A stretch of DNA of 64,000 bases from Streptomyces sp. SolWspMP-5a-2 (lineage in GTDB: Bacteria; Actinomycetota; Actinomycetes; Streptomycetales; Streptomycetaceae): the NCBI RefSeq assembly GCF_900091845.1, contig NZ_FMCI01000251.1, forward strand, positions 1 through 64,000. Direction: 5' to 3'. The position numbers and the translations under genes are program-made. A model generated the notes under the pieces. It had not been told where the DNA came from. It made no database searches and was given only the letters and a program-made list of their open reading frames with translations. Shown one piece after another: positions 55,672-64,000 of the stretch. How positions within the stretch are numbered: the first letter of the stretch is position 1; the number at the start of each line of letters is the position of its first letter.

Positions 55672-56562
55672 ATGCCGGACGACGCCGCCGCATCCCGCGC
55701 CGCCGCCGAGGAGGCGTCGGCCCTGTCGCACCCCGCGGTCGCCGCCGATGTCACCGTCGCGTACGGCGACCACCCCGACCAGGTGATCGACCTCTACGCC
55801 CCGCACGGCGACGACCGTCCCGGTGTGCTCGCGCCGCTGGTCGTGGCCCTGCACGGGGGCGCCTGGCGGACCCGCTTCGACCGCCGTCACCTCTCCCCGT
55901 TCGCGTCCTTCCTGGCCCGCCGGGGGTTCGCGGTGGCGAGCGTCGAGTACCGGTGCGGGGCGACGGGTCCCGGGGCGGACGACGCCGACGGCGTGACCGT
56001 CGCCGGGCGCTGGCCGGAGACCTTCGACGACGTCGCCGCGGCCCTGGACGCGCTGCCCGCGCTGGTGCGCGGGGCGCTGCCGCGGGCCGACTCCCGGCGC
56101 CTGGTGCTCACCGGGCACTCGGCCGGGGGCCATCTCGCGCTGTGGGCGGCGGCCCGCCATCTGCTGCCCGCCGACGCGCCCTGGCGCACCGCGGGTCCGC
56201 CGCCGCTGCGGGGCGTGGTCGCGCTGGCGCCGATCGCCGACTTCGAGGTGGCCGAGAAGCTCGCCGTCTGCGCCGGGGCCGCCCGTCAACTCCTGGGCGG
56301 GGAGGCGGTGTTCGAGGAGCGCCGCCCGTACGCCGACCCGGCGCTGCTGCTGCCGACCGGGATCGCGACGACGCTGGTGCAGGGCCGCGCGGACGGCATC
56401 GTCCCGTACCCGGTCGCCGAGGCGTACGCGGACGCGGCGGCGAAGGCGGGCGAGGTGGTGGGGCTGACCCTGCTGGAGGACGTCGGCCACTTCCCGCTGA
56501 TCGACCCGGCGGCGGACGCCTGCGCGGTGGTCGCGGAGGAGATCGCCCAACTCGCCTTCTGA
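55672..56562 (+). CDS. Alpha/beta hydrolase, candidate kynurenine formamidase
   Basis: A 296-residue alpha/beta hydrolase with an N-terminal oxyanion motif LHGGAW (His61), a nucleophile elbow GHSAGGHL (Ser150), an acid in GRADGIVPYP and the catalytic His273 in EDVGHFPLID. The HGG-W plus GHSAG-HL layout is that of arylformamidase/esterase-lipase relatives. It lies just downstream of kynA and kynU, so hydrolysis of N-formylkynurenine is a good guess, completing that route. The 341-bp gap to kynU means it may have its own promoter. The ATG has GGAG and GAGAGG upstream. Confidence 0.7.
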   Translation: MPDDAAASRAAAEEASALSHPAVAADVTVAYGDHPDQVIDLYAPHGDDRPGVLAPLVVALHGGAWRTRFDRRHLSPFASFLARRGFAVASVEYRCGATGPGADDADGVTVAGRWPETFDDVAAALDALPALVRGALPRADSRRLVLTGHSAGGHLALWAAARHLLPADAPWRTAGPPPLRGVVALAPIADFEVAEKLAVCAGAARQLLGGEAVFEERRPYADPALLLPTGIATTLVQGRADGIVPYPVAEAYADAAAKAGEVVGLTLLEDVGHFPLIDPAADACAVVAEEIAQLAF

Positions 56563-56737
56563 GCCCGGCGCGAGGGACGGCCCCGGGGGGATGCGGCGGA
56601 GACGCGGGCAGACGGCCACGCGGCCACGCGGGCAGACGGGCAGACGGTCACGCGGGCAGACCGGCACCGGGGCAGACCGGCACGCGGACAGACCGGCCGG
56701 GCTGCGGCCGGACGCACCCGGCCGGGGCGCCGCCCCC

Positions 56738-56819
56738 ACCGCCGCCCCAGTCTCCCGTGCCGCCGCCCCAGTCTCCCGTGCCGCCGCCCCAGTCTCCCGT
56801 GCCGCCGCCCCGTCTCCCC
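56738..56819. repeat. 21-bp tandem repeat, ~4 units
   Basis: Units built on gccgccgccccagtctcccgt, three nearly exact and a shortened fourth. They lie in the gap before the histidine kinase, which also carries cacgcgggcagac-type repeats (about 56600-56700). No gene is supported in this 339-bp gap. Confidence 0.75.
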
Positions 56820-56901
56820 TCCGTAGTACCTGAGACGGACCTCCCGGGACCCCCCTCACTGGTGACGACGGGGTCACCCGTTCGCACCTACCGTCTCTCC
56901 T

Positions 56902-58218
56902 GTGAACGACACGAGCCAGACGCAGCACTACAAGCCGCGCAGTCCGGAGGGCCGGGCCGCCGCAGACGCCCTGCGCGGGCTGCGGCAGGACCTGTTCCAC
57001 GAGGCCTTCGCCTACCGTCCGCTGCCACCGATGGGCACCGAGGGCCCGCTGGTGCGCCGCCTGCCCGGCGGACTGCGCGAGCGGGCGGGCTGGCTGCCGC
57101 ACGCCGTGGTGGTCGCCGCAGCCCTCTTCGCGCTGCTGCTCGCCGGTACGACCGGCACCGGCGGCCTCGACTCGCTGGCCATGGGCGCGCTCGCGGCGGG
57201 ACCGATCCTGCTGACCCTGGTGCGGCCGGTCGGCGCGTTCTGGCTGTCGATGGCGGCCACCCCGGTCTGCGCGGTCCTGGCCGGTGAGTGGTACGACTGG
57301 CCGTGGCTGCCCGCCAACTTCTTCGCCCACCTCGTCGTCCTCACGGTCGTCGCGGCGCGCACCCGCCCCCGCACCGCGGCCTGGATGTGGCTGGTGACGG
57401 CGGCCTACGGCACCGCGCTCGGCGGCGCCCGCGGCTTCGGCTCCAACACCCCGCCGCTGCTGTTCGTCTCGGCGCTCGCCCTCCTCGTCGTCACCGTCCG
57501 GCACACCCGCAGGCAGGCGCAGCAGGAGGTGACCGCGCAGCAGACGGTGACCGCGCAGGAGCGGTCCCGGCGCACCCTGCTGGAGGAGCGCACCACCATC
57601 GCCCGCGAGCTGCACGACGTCGTCGCCCACCACATGTCGGTCGTCGCGATCCAGGCCGAGGCAGCCCCGTACCGGGTGGAGAACCCGCCGCCCGAGCTGG
57701 AGGCGGCGTTCGCCACCATCCGGGAGAACGCGGTGGCCGCGCTCACCGAGCTGCGCCGTGTCCTGGGGGTCGTGCGCGCGGCGGACTACGAGGTGCCGGA
57801 GGCGCCGCAGCCCACCCTCGCCGACCTGGACGGCCTGCTCGCCAACGTGCGCGACGCCGGTCTCGACGTCGGCAAGACGGTCACCGGTGCGGTGCGCGAA
57901 CTCCCGCAGGGCGTCGAGCTGTCGGCGTACCGGATCGTGCAGGAGGCGCTGAGCAACACCCTGCGGCACGCGCCGGGGGCACGGGCTTCGGTCGAGGTCG
58001 GGTACGTCCTGGGCGGGCTGGGCCTGCGGATCGTCAACGGGCCGCCGCCGCAGCCGTCGCTGGTCAAGCCGTCGCCGGGGGCGGGGCACGGGATCACCGG
58101 GATGCGGGAGCGGGTCGGCATGCTCGACGGCGAGATGACCGCGGGCGCCACCGCGGAGGGCGGCTACGAGGTGACGGTGTTCCTGCCGGTCGCGCGCGCC
58201 GCCGAGGACGCGTCGTGA
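56902..58218 (+). CDS. Sensor histidine kinase (NarL-type system)
   Basis: A 438-residue HisKA_3-type kinase. An N-terminal cytoplasmic stretch and about five to six membrane helices (AVVVAAALFALLLAGT, LMAATPVC-region, FFAHLVVLTVVAARTR) are followed by the phosphoacceptor His238 in ARELHDVVAHHMSVVAIQAE and an ATPase domain (LSAYRIVQEALSNTLRHAP; GHGITGMRERVGML). It should sense a membrane or envelope signal. GTG start; the stop overlaps the response-regulator GTG by 4 nt. Confidence 0.92.
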   Translation: MNDTSQTQHYKPRSPEGRAAADALRGLRQDLFHEAFAYRPLPPMGTEGPLVRRLPGGLRERAGWLPHAVVVAAALFALLLAGTTGTGGLDSLAMGALAAGPILLTLVRPVGAFWLSMAATPVCAVLAGEWYDWPWLPANFFAHLVVLTVVAARTRPRTAAWMWLVTAAYGTALGGARGFGSNTPPLLFVSALALLVVTVRHTRRQAQQEVTAQQTVTAQERSRRTLLEERTTIARELHDVVAHHMSVVAIQAEAAPYRVENPPPELEAAFATIRENAVAALTELRRVLGVVRAADYEVPEAPQPTLADLDGLLANVRDAGLDVGKTVTGAVRELPQGVELSAYRIVQEALSNTLRHAPGARASVEVGYVLGGLGLRIVNGPPPQPSLVKPSPGAGHGITGMRERVGMLDGEMTAGATAEGGYEVTVFLPVARAAEDAS

Positions 58219-58913
58219 CGGGCGCGGCGGCCCCCGTGACGGCCGCGGACGGCACGGGCACCATCCGGGTGCTGATCGCGGACGACCAGATGATGGTCCG
58301 CGAGGGCTTCTCGGTGCTGCTGAACGCGATGCCGGACATCGAGGTGGTCGGCGAGGCGGTCGACGGCCGGGAGGCGGTGCGGCGGGTGCGGGAGCTGACG
58401 CCCGACGTGGTGCTGATGGACATCCGGATGCCCGAGCAGAACGGCATCGAGGCGACCCGGGAGATCGTGGCCGCCGGGGGCGCCTCGAAGGTGCTGGTGC
58501 TGACCACGTTCGACCTGGACGAGTACGTGTACCAGGCGCTGCGCGCGGGGGCCTCCGGGTTCCTGCTGAAGGACGCCTCGGCCCGCCAGCTCGCCGACGG
58601 GGTGCGGGTGGTGGCGTCCGGCGAGGCGCTGCTGGCGCCCTCCGTGACCAGGCGGCTGATCACCGAGTTCTCCAAGCTGGCGCCCGCGCCCCGGCCGACC
58701 GCGCAGGCGTACGGGGACCTCACCGACCGGGAGACGGAGGTGCTGGTGCTGATCGCGCAGGGCCTGTCGAACGCGGAGATCGCCGGGCGGCTGGTGGTCG
58801 CGGAGTCCACGATCAAGACGCATGTGAGCCGCGTCCTGGTGAAGCTGGGGCTCAGGGACCGCACCCAGGCGGCGGTCTTCGCCTACGAGGCACGGCTCGT
58901 CACACCGGGGTGA
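58215..58913 (+). CDS. Response regulator, NarL/LuxR type
   Basis: A 232-residue regulator. The receiver domain has DDQMMVREGFSVLLN and Asp69 in VVLMDIRMP; the C-terminal LuxR HTH reads LTDRETEVLVLIAQGLSNAE and VAESTIKTHVSRVLVKLGLR. It is the partner of the kinase, with GTG overlapping its stop. Targets are unknown; the downstream P450 and ABC-2 exporter are possible but unproven targets. Confidence 0.93.
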   Translation: MTGAAAPVTAADGTGTIRVLIADDQMMVREGFSVLLNAMPDIEVVGEAVDGREAVRRVRELTPDVVLMDIRMPEQNGIEATREIVAAGGASKVLVLTTFDLDEYVYQALRAGASGFLLKDASARQLADGVRVVASGEALLAPSVTRRLITEFSKLAPAPRPTAQAYGDLTDRETEVLVLIAQGLSNAEIAGRLVVAESTIKTHVSRVLVKLGLRDRTQAAVFAYEARLVTPG

Positions 58914-58963
58914 GGGGCGGGTGAGAAGGACGACACCCCTGGTCAGACCGGGGGGTGCCGGGC

Positions 58964-58969
58964 TAGCGT
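58964..58969 (+). promoter_or_regulatory. -10 element of a probable leaderless P450 mRNA
   Basis: TAGCGT ends 6 nt before the P450 ATG, with a weak -35 (GGTCAG, 58941-58946) 17 nt upstream and no ribosome-binding site. Confidence 0.45.
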
Positions 58970-58975
58970 CCGGGC

Positions 58976-60181
58976 ATGGGAGCCTTCGATCCGTGGGACC
59001 CGGCGTTCGTCGCCGACCCGTACCCCGCCTATGCCGAGCTGCGCGCCCGAGGGCGGGTGGAGTACTTCGAGCCGAGCGACCAGTGGCTGGTCGCGCACCA
59101 CGCGGACGTCTCGGCGCTGCTGCGGGACCGGCGGCTGGGGCGGACGTATCTGCACCGGTTCACGCACGAGGAGTTCGGGCGGACGGCGCCGCCCGCTGAG
59201 CACGAGCCGTTCCACGTGCTCAACGACCACGGGATGCTCGACCTGGAGGCGCCGGACCACACCCGGATCAGGCGCCTGGTGTCGAAGGCGTTCACGCCCC
59301 GCACGGTGGAGCGGCTCCAGCCGTACGTGCGGGAGCTGGCCGGGCGGCTGGTCGGTGACCTGGTCGAGGCGGGCGGCGGCGATCTGCTGAAGGACGTGGC
59401 CGAGCCGCTGCCGGTCGCGGTGATCGCCGAGATGCTGGGGGTCCCGGAGGCGGACCGGGCGCCGCTGCGGCCCTGGTCGGCCGACATCTGCGGGATGTAC
59501 GAGCTGAACCCGTCGCGGGAGACGGCCGAGCGGGCGGTGCGCGCGTCGGTGGAGTTCTCGGAGTACCTGCGGGAGCTGATCGCGCAGCGGCGGGCGCGGC
59601 CGGGCGACGATCTGATCTCGGGTCTGATCGCGGCGCACGACGAGGGCGACCGGCTCTCCGAGCAGGAGATGATCTCGACCTGCGTGCTGCTGCTGAACGC
59701 GGGCCACGAGGCGACGGTGAACGCGACGGTCAACGGCTGGTGGGCGCTGTTCCGCAACCCGGACCAGCTCGCGGCGCTGCGCGCGGACCCCACGCTGGTG
59801 CCGACGGCGGTGGAGGAGCTGATGCGCTACGACACCCCGTTGCAGATGTTCGAGCGCTGGGTGCTGGACGACATCGAGATCGACGGCACGACGATCCCCA
59901 GGGGCGCGGAGATCGCCCTGCTGTTCGGGTCCGCCAACCACGACCCGGAGGTCTTCGACCGCCCCGGCACGCTGGACCTCGGCCGGACGGAGAACCCGCA
60001 CATCAGCTTCTCCGCCGGGATCCACTACTGCATCGGCGCCCCGCTGGCCAGGATCGAGCTGGCCGCGTCCATGCGGGCCCTGCTCGAACAGGCGCCGGAT
60101 CTGGCGCCTGTGGCGGACCCGCAGCGCAACCCGAACTTCGTCATCCGGGGCCTGAAGGGGCTCGACGTGCGGGTGGGGTGA
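58976..60181 (+). CDS. Cytochrome P450
   Basis: A 401-residue class I bacterial P450. The oxygen-binding I helix is LLLNAGHEATVNATVNGWWA, the ExxR motif is ELMRYD, FGSANHDPEVFDRP leads to the heme loop, and Cys352 lies in FSAGIHYCIGAPLARIE. The AGHEAT sequence replaces the usual AG-ET, which I note as a mild deviation. Substrate unknown. No ferredoxin or ferredoxin reductase gene is adjacent, so electrons must come from elsewhere. Confidence 0.92.
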   Translation: MGAFDPWDPAFVADPYPAYAELRARGRVEYFEPSDQWLVAHHADVSALLRDRRLGRTYLHRFTHEEFGRTAPPAEHEPFHVLNDHGMLDLEAPDHTRIRRLVSKAFTPRTVERLQPYVRELAGRLVGDLVEAGGGDLLKDVAEPLPVAVIAEMLGVPEADRAPLRPWSADICGMYELNPSRETAERAVRASVEFSEYLRELIAQRRARPGDDLISGLIAAHDEGDRLSEQEMISTCVLLLNAGHEATVNATVNGWWALFRNPDQLAALRADPTLVPTAVEELMRYDTPLQMFERWVLDDIEIDGTTIPRGAEIALLFGSANHDPEVFDRPGTLDLGRTENPHISFSAGIHYCIGAPLARIELAASMRALLEQAPDLAPVADPQRNPNFVIRGLKGLDVRVG

Positions 60182-60211
60182 GGCGCGGGCGGTCCCGGTG
60201 CCGGGCGGGGT

Positions 60212-61825
60212 TCAGCCGGTCAGGTCCCGGCGGCGCAGGCCCACGAGTCCCGCCCCGGTCAGCAGCGCGGCGAGGGCCGTCAGGGCGAGGACCGGCGGCC
60301 ACTGCACCGGGGCGCCGGGCAGCGGGGGCAGGTGGGTGAAGGGGGAGAGGTCGAGGACCGCGCGGGGGGCGTCGAGGGCGGGGCCCACCCAGCCGGTCAG
60401 CAGGGCCGCCAGCGCCACCGCCCAGGCCACCCGGGCGTACCGCGGCGCCCACCCGTACAGCAGCACGGCGAGGCCGCCGACCGCCCAGACCGCGGGGAGG
60501 CGGACCAGGCAGGCGCCGAGCAGCGCGGCGGGCCGCGCGCCGTATCCCGCGGTCAGGCCCAGGCCCGCGACCACCATCAGCAGGGCGGAACCGGCGAAGG
60601 CGACCGTCAGGTGCCCGGCCGCCCAGCGCAGCCGTCCGAGCGGGGCCGCCAGCAGCGGTTCCGCCCGCCCCGACGTCTCCTCGGTGTGGGCGCGCAGCAC
60701 CGACGCGACGGCGAACAGCGCGGCGAGCATGGCGAGCATCCCGGTCATGGAGGCGAGGAACGCGTCGGCCGGTGCCGCGGGTCCGCCCGTGCGCCGGAAG
60801 ATCGCGCGGGCGCCCGCGCTGTCCTGGACGATGCCCGCCACGCTGTCGGTGAGGCTCCCGTAGACGATCCCGGCGGCCAGGAAGGCGGCCGACCAGCCGA
60901 GCAGCGAGCCGCGGTGCAGCCGCCCGGCGAGCGCGCCCGCCGTGCCCAGGCGTCCGGCGGCGGGCCCCGGCCGGGTCGGCAGGAAGCTCGCGCCGAGGTC
61001 GCGGCGTCCGGCCAGCGCGTAGGCGGCGGCCGTCTGGACGGCGACGGCGGCGGCGAACAGGCCGAGCACCCACCAGCGTTCGCGGGCGTAGGGGCGCAGG
61101 TTCTCCAGCCAGCCCAGCGGGGAGAGCCAGGTCGCCGCCGAGGAGCCGTCGGGGGTCGTGGCGTCGCCCGCGGCGCGCAGCGCGAACGCGGCGCCGAGGA
61201 GGGCCGCCGTCAGACCGCGGGCGGCCCGCGCGCTCTCGGTGAGCTGGGCGACGACGGCCGCCGCCGACCCGAAGACCAGCCCGGTCGCGCCGAGTCCGAG
61301 CCCGAGGGCGAGCGCGCCCGCCACTCCCCGGGCGGCCAGGCCCGCGGTGACCAGCAGGGCCAGCGCCGCGTCCGCGACCAGCGCGGTGAGCAGGGCGGAG
61401 GTGAGGGCGGCCCGGCGGCCCACGGCCCCGGACGAGATCAGCTCCTGACGGCCGCTCTCCTCCTCGTCCCTGGTGTGCCGGACGACGACGAGCAGGCCGG
61501 CCGCGGCGGCGAGCGCGGCGGCGTAGACACCGACCCGCCAGGCGGTCAGCGCGCCGGTGGAGGTGCCGTGCAGCGGGCCGATCAGGGCGCGGAAGGAGGG
61601 GTTCGCGGCGACCTGGTGGAAGAGGGAGGCGCGGGCGGACGCGGTGCCGTAGAGCCCGTCGAGGGCGCCGGGCGTGGCGAGGACGATCAGCGCGGGCACC
61701 GCGACCCAGGCCGGCAGGAACAGCCGGTCCCGGCGCAGCGCGAACCGCAACAGGGTGCCGGTGCCGACGAGTTGACGGGGGACGCGGATCGCGCGGGGGG
61801 CGGCCGGGACGGCGGGCGCGGTCAT
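60212..61825 (-). CDS. ABC-2 exporter permease (two-domain)
   Basis: A 537-residue permease with about 12 hydrophobic helices arranged as two ABC-2-like halves ([40 protein letters not shown] and, in the second half, [20 protein letters not shown]). The ATG overlaps the ATPase stop by 4 nt. It should export a substrate such as an antibiotic or lipid. It converges on the P450 with a 30-nt gap. Confidence 0.85.
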   Translation of the reverse strand: MTAPAVPAAPRAIRVPRQLVGTGTLLRFALRRDRLFLPAWVAVPALIVLATPGALDGLYGTASARASLFHQVAANPSFRALIGPLHGTSTGALTAWRVGVYAAALAAAAGLLVVVRHTRDEEESGRQELISSGAVGRRAALTSALLTALVADAALALLVTAGLAARGVAGALALGLGLGATGLVFGSAAAVVAQLTESARAARGLTAALLGAAFALRAAGDATTPDGSSAATWLSPLGWLENLRPYARERWWVLGLFAAAVAVQTAAAYALAGRRDLGASFLPTRPGPAAGRLGTAGALAGRLHRGSLLGWSAAFLAAGIVYGSLTDSVAGIVQDSAGARAIFRRTGGPAAPADAFLASMTGMLAMLAALFAVASVLRAHTEETSGRAEPLLAAPLGRLRWAAGHLTVAFAGSALLMVVAGLGLTAGYGARPAALLGACLVRLPAVWAVGGLAVLLYGWAPRYARVAWAVALAALLTGWVGPALDAPRAVLDLSPFTHLPPLPGAPVQWPPVLALTALAALLTGAGLVGLRRRDLTG

Positions 61826-62763
61826 CGCGCGGCCGCCGTGCGGTCGTCGCCGGTGCCGGTGCCGGTGCCGGTGTCGGTGCCGTCCTGCCGGTAGTGGCGC
61901 AGGAAGAGTTCCTCCAGGGTCGGCGGGGTCGAGGTCAGGGAGCGGACCCCGGTCGCGGTCAGCGCGCGCAGGGCGGCGCCGAGTCCGGCGGCGTCGACCT
62001 GGAACCTGACCCGGTCGCCGCGCACGTCGAGGTCGTGGATGCCGGGCAGCAGGTCCAACCCCTGCGGCGGGCCCGCGAGTTCGGCGGTGACGCTGGTGCG
62101 GGTGAGGTGGCGCAGCTCGGTCAGCGTCCCGCTCTCGACGGTGCGCCCGGCCCGCACGATGCTGACCCGGTCGCAGAGTTCCTCGACCTCGCTGAGCAGG
62201 TGGGAGGAGAGCAGCACCGTCCGTCCCCGGTCGCGCTCCTCGCGCACGCAGTGCCGGAAGACCTCCTCCATCAGGGGGTCGAGGCCCGACGTCGGTTCGT
62301 CCAGGAGGAGCAGGTCGACGTCCGAGGCGAACGCGGCGACCAGGGCGACCTTCTGCCGGTTGCCCTTGGAGTAGGTGTGGCCCCTGCGGGTCGGGTCGAG
62401 GGCGAACCGCTCGATCAGGTCGGCCCGGCGGCGGGTGTCGAGGCCGCCGCGCAGCCGCCCGTAGAGGTCGATGACCTCGCCGCCGGACAGGTCGCGCCAG
62501 AGGGCGACGTCGCCGGGGACGTAGCCGATGCGGCGGTGCGCCCGCACCGCGTCCCGCCACGGGTCGAGGTCCAGCACCCGGGCGCTGCCGGAGTCGGCGC
62601 GCAGCAGGCCGAGCAGGACGCGCAGGGTGGTGGACTTGCCCGCGCCGTTGGGGCCGAGGAAGCCGTGCACCTCGCCGGTGCGGACGGTCAGGTCGAGGCC
62701 GTCGAGGGCGCGCGTGCGGCCGAAGGACTTGCGCAGTCCGGTGACCGTGATGGCCGTCGTCAT
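61822..62763 (-). CDS. ABC transporter ATP-binding protein
   Basis: A 313-residue ABC-2-type ATPase: Walker [13 protein letters not shown], signature [20 protein letters not shown], Walker [15 protein letters not shown] and a C-terminal domain of the drug-export type with a Gly/Thr/Asp-rich repeat tail. It powers the adjacent permease. ATG start; the first gene of the operon, divergent from the MarR/GbsR-type gene. Confidence 0.93.
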   Translation of the reverse strand: MTTAITVTGLRKSFGRTRALDGLDLTVRTGEVHGFLGPNGAGKSTTLRVLLGLLRADSGSARVLDLDPWRDAVRAHRRIGYVPGDVALWRDLSGGEVIDLYGRLRGGLDTRRRADLIERFALDPTRRGHTYSKGNRQKVALVAAFASDVDLLLLDEPTSGLDPLMEEVFRHCVREERDRGRTVLLSSHLLSEVEELCDRVSIVRAGRTVESGTLTELRHLTRTSVTAELAGPPQGLDLLPGIHDLDVRGDRVRFQVDAAGLGAALRALTATGVRSLTSTPPTLEELFLRHYRQDGTDTGTGTGTGDDRTAAAR

Positions 62764-62782
62764 GCTCCCGAACGTACGCTTG

Positions 62783-62800
62783 CTTCAGAAATTTGTGAAG
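62783..62800. promoter_or_regulatory. MarR-type operator candidate
   Basis: The dyad CTTCA-N8-TGAAG lies between the divergent ATPase and MarR/GbsR-type genes. It overlaps a TTCACA-17-TACGTT promoter for the ATPase gene, whose -10 ends 7 nt before its ATG. Confidence 0.55.
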
Positions 62801-62824
62801 TTAAGGAACCGTATGAAGTCTGGC

Positions 62825-62830
62825 TAGGAT
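62825..62830 (+). promoter_or_regulatory. -10 element of a probable leaderless regulator mRNA
   Basis: TAGGAT ends 6 nt before the MarR/GbsR-type ATG with only G-tracts between; TTAAGG at 62801-62806 could be the -35 (18-nt spacing). Confidence 0.5.
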
Positions 62831-62836
62831 GGGGGC

Positions 62837-63334
62837 ATGAGCGCATCAGACGGGACCGAGCGGGACCCGGAGGCCGTCTCGCGGTTCGTGGAGTCGTTCG
62901 CGGCCCAGCTCGTCGAGGCCGGGATGCCGCGGATGCCGGCCCGGGTCTTCGCCGCGCTGCTCTCCGCCGACGCGGGCTCGCTCACCTCGGCGGAGCTGGG
63001 GGAGCTGCTGCGGATCAGCCCGGCCGCCGTCTCCGGGGCGGTGCGCTACCTGGCCCAGGCGCACATGGTGGCGCGGGAGCGCGAGCCCGGTTCCCGCCGC
63101 GAGCGCTACCGGGTGCGCGGCGACCAGTGGTACGAGGCGCTGACCAACCGCGAGTCGATCATGAAGCGGTGGGAGATCGCCCTGCGCGAGGGCGTCGCCA
63201 GCCTCGGCCCCGAGACCCCGGCGGGGCGCCGGATGGCCGAGACCCTGGCCTTCTTCGAGTTCGTCGAGGGCGAGATCGCGGAGATGATGTCCCGCTGGCG
63301 CGACCACCGGGACCGCACCTTCGGCCCCTCCTAG
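62837..63334 (+). CDS. MarR/GbsR-type transcriptional regulator
   Basis: A 165-residue winged-helix regulator: LTSAELGELLRISPAAVSGA then VRYLAQAHMVAREREPGSRR, followed by a helical dimerisation end with GETPAGRRMAETLAF-like sequence (AGRRMAETLAFFEFVEGEIA). Family members control drug exporters. Divergence from the ABC-2 operon with a shared dyad makes that operon the likely target. Confidence 0.88.
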   Translation: MSASDGTERDPEAVSRFVESFAAQLVEAGMPRMPARVFAALLSADAGSLTSAELGELLRISPAAVSGAVRYLAQAHMVAREREPGSRRERYRVRGDQWYEALTNRESIMKRWEIALREGVASLGPETPAGRRMAETLAFFEFVEGEIAEMMSRWRDHRDRTFGPS

Positions 63335-63410
63335 ACCCCCGGGAGACCCCGGGCCCCGGGACACGCAGGGCCGCCGGGCACAAAGGCCCCCGGGCCGGCG
63401 GCGGGGCGTG

Positions 63411-64000
63411 TCACGCCCGGTGCGGCACCGTCAGGCCCCACGCCCCCTCCCAGACCGTCCAGGTCCGTCTGCGGACCGGGCCCGACACCGCGGCGTCCGC
63501 CCGGTAGTGGAAGTCGGCGCCCGAGACGGAGACCGTGCGGCCGGTCGCCAGCAGCGGGGTCGCCTCGGCGCCCACCGACGCCGGATGCACCTCCACGGTC
63601 GCCAGGCCCGACCGGCCGGGGGCCACCCGCACCGTCTCCACCGGCTGGTCGAGGTCGACCACGGTGACGCCGTCCACCTCCACCCGCAGCCGGGCCGGGC
63701 CGCCGGTGAGCTGCGCCCGCGCGGGCCGGGACGGCGCCAGCGTGCGCACCAGCGTCTGGCAGGTGCGCAGCCACGGGTGGGCGACCGGGTCGAGGCCGCG
63801 CTCCGGCGGCGCGTCCGGCGCCGGGGGCGGTATCCGCAGGGTGCCGAGGACGACCCCGTCGCTGTCGTCCACGAGGAGGTCGAGCCGCCGCTCCACCCCG
63901 TCCAGCACCGCCCGCGCCGCCGCCACCGTCCCCGTCGGCACCCCGAGCGACCCGGCCACCGACAGCAGACCCCCCACCGGCACCACCGACAGCACACATT
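63411..64000 (-). CDS. Diacylglycerol-kinase-like lipid kinase (partial)
   Basis: The frame is open to the window edge, so the N-terminus is missing. VLSVVPVGGLLSVAGSLGVP then TGTVAAARAVLDGVERRLDL fits the catalytic-domain end of DAGK/YegS-type kinases (VVPAGTGN..ARSLG.P...), but the canonical GTGN is altered to GGLL. The rest is the beta-rich C-terminal domain (RLRVEVDGVTVVDLDQ). Loss of GTGN could mean an inactive or divergent enzyme. Confidence 0.7.
   Translation of the reverse strand, partial: CVLSVVPVGGLLSVAGSLGVPTGTVAAARAVLDGVERRLDLLVDDSDGVVLGTLRIPPPAPDAPPERGLDPVAHPWLRTCQTLVRTLAPSRPARAQLTGGPARLRVEVDGVTVVDLDQPVETVRVAPGRSGLATVEVHPASVGAEATPLLATGRTVSVSGADFHYRADAAVSGPVRRRTWTVWEGAWGLTVPHRA

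Noticed and set aside
58976-62763. Secondary-metabolite cluster (P450 plus ABC exporter)
   Set aside because: No core biosynthetic enzyme, precursor or tailoring set nearby; the two units are convergent.

Overview
The window is high-GC actinobacterial DNA that reads as Streptomyces chromosome. Third codon positions are almost always G or C, GTG starts are common, and start/stop overlaps of the ATGA/GTGA type are frequent. The dnaK-grpE-dnaJ-hspR operon carries HspR-type inverted repeats, and clpB lies nearby under another one. There is no plasmid or prophage backbone and no large biosynthetic cluster. About 60 genes are supported, two of them frameshifted, along with one tRNA and one decayed integrated element.

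Left part (1-18.5 kb). A partial HTH/membrane regulator diverges from a DUF4232 lipoprotein. Next is a minus-strand operon of an 1842-residue glutamate-synthase-like protein, a diflavin reductase and a HmuS/ChuS-like heme protein. A sequence resembling an IdeR/DmdR iron box lies upstream of it. A TetR gene and a small membrane protein share a region holding a perfect 22-bp inverted repeat. A GH10 xylanase lipoprotein converges on a NodB-type deacetylase. Then come a Ser/Thr kinase with a PQQ-like propeller, whose 3' end lies in 34-bp tandem repeats, and an SDR/TetR divergent pair in which the TetR gene is frameshifted.

Element relic (19.25-21.3 kb). Perfect 61-bp direct repeats bracket about 2 kb next to tRNA-Gly(CCC). 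Inside are a truncated regulator, an intact flavoprotein gene and a broken tyrosine integrase.

Central core (21.6-45 kb). This part carries a phosphoribosyltransferase, a Yip1-like protein, a VOC protein, an IspQ-like Fe-S reductase, a WecA-like membrane transferase, the dnaK operon, an orphan sugar-binding lipoprotein and clpB. Between hspR and clpB is an unusual locus. Three paralogous LuxR-type regulators flank a small exported protein with six DSTW repeats. That gene overlaps by 4 nt a small Rieske-like protein lacking the usual cluster histidines. I regard this as the most likely undescribed system in the window. After clpB come YbjN, a mannosyltransferase-like membrane protein, an aminotransferase and a Gly/His/Cys-rich membrane-anchored protein.

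Right part (45-64 kb). DUF2617 is followed by a frameshifted membrane spermidine-synthase-like gene, a CoxG/SRPBCC-like membrane protein, an aldose-epimerase-like protein, pyrE, class II fructose-bisphosphate aldolase, a DHA2-type MFS exporter and DUF3151. Tryptophan 2,3-dioxygenase, kynureninase and a formamidase-like alpha/beta hydrolase together could convert tryptophan to anthranilate. The window closes with a two-component system, a P450, an ABC-2 exporter divergent from a MarR/GbsR-type regulator, and a partial diacylglycerol-kinase-like gene.
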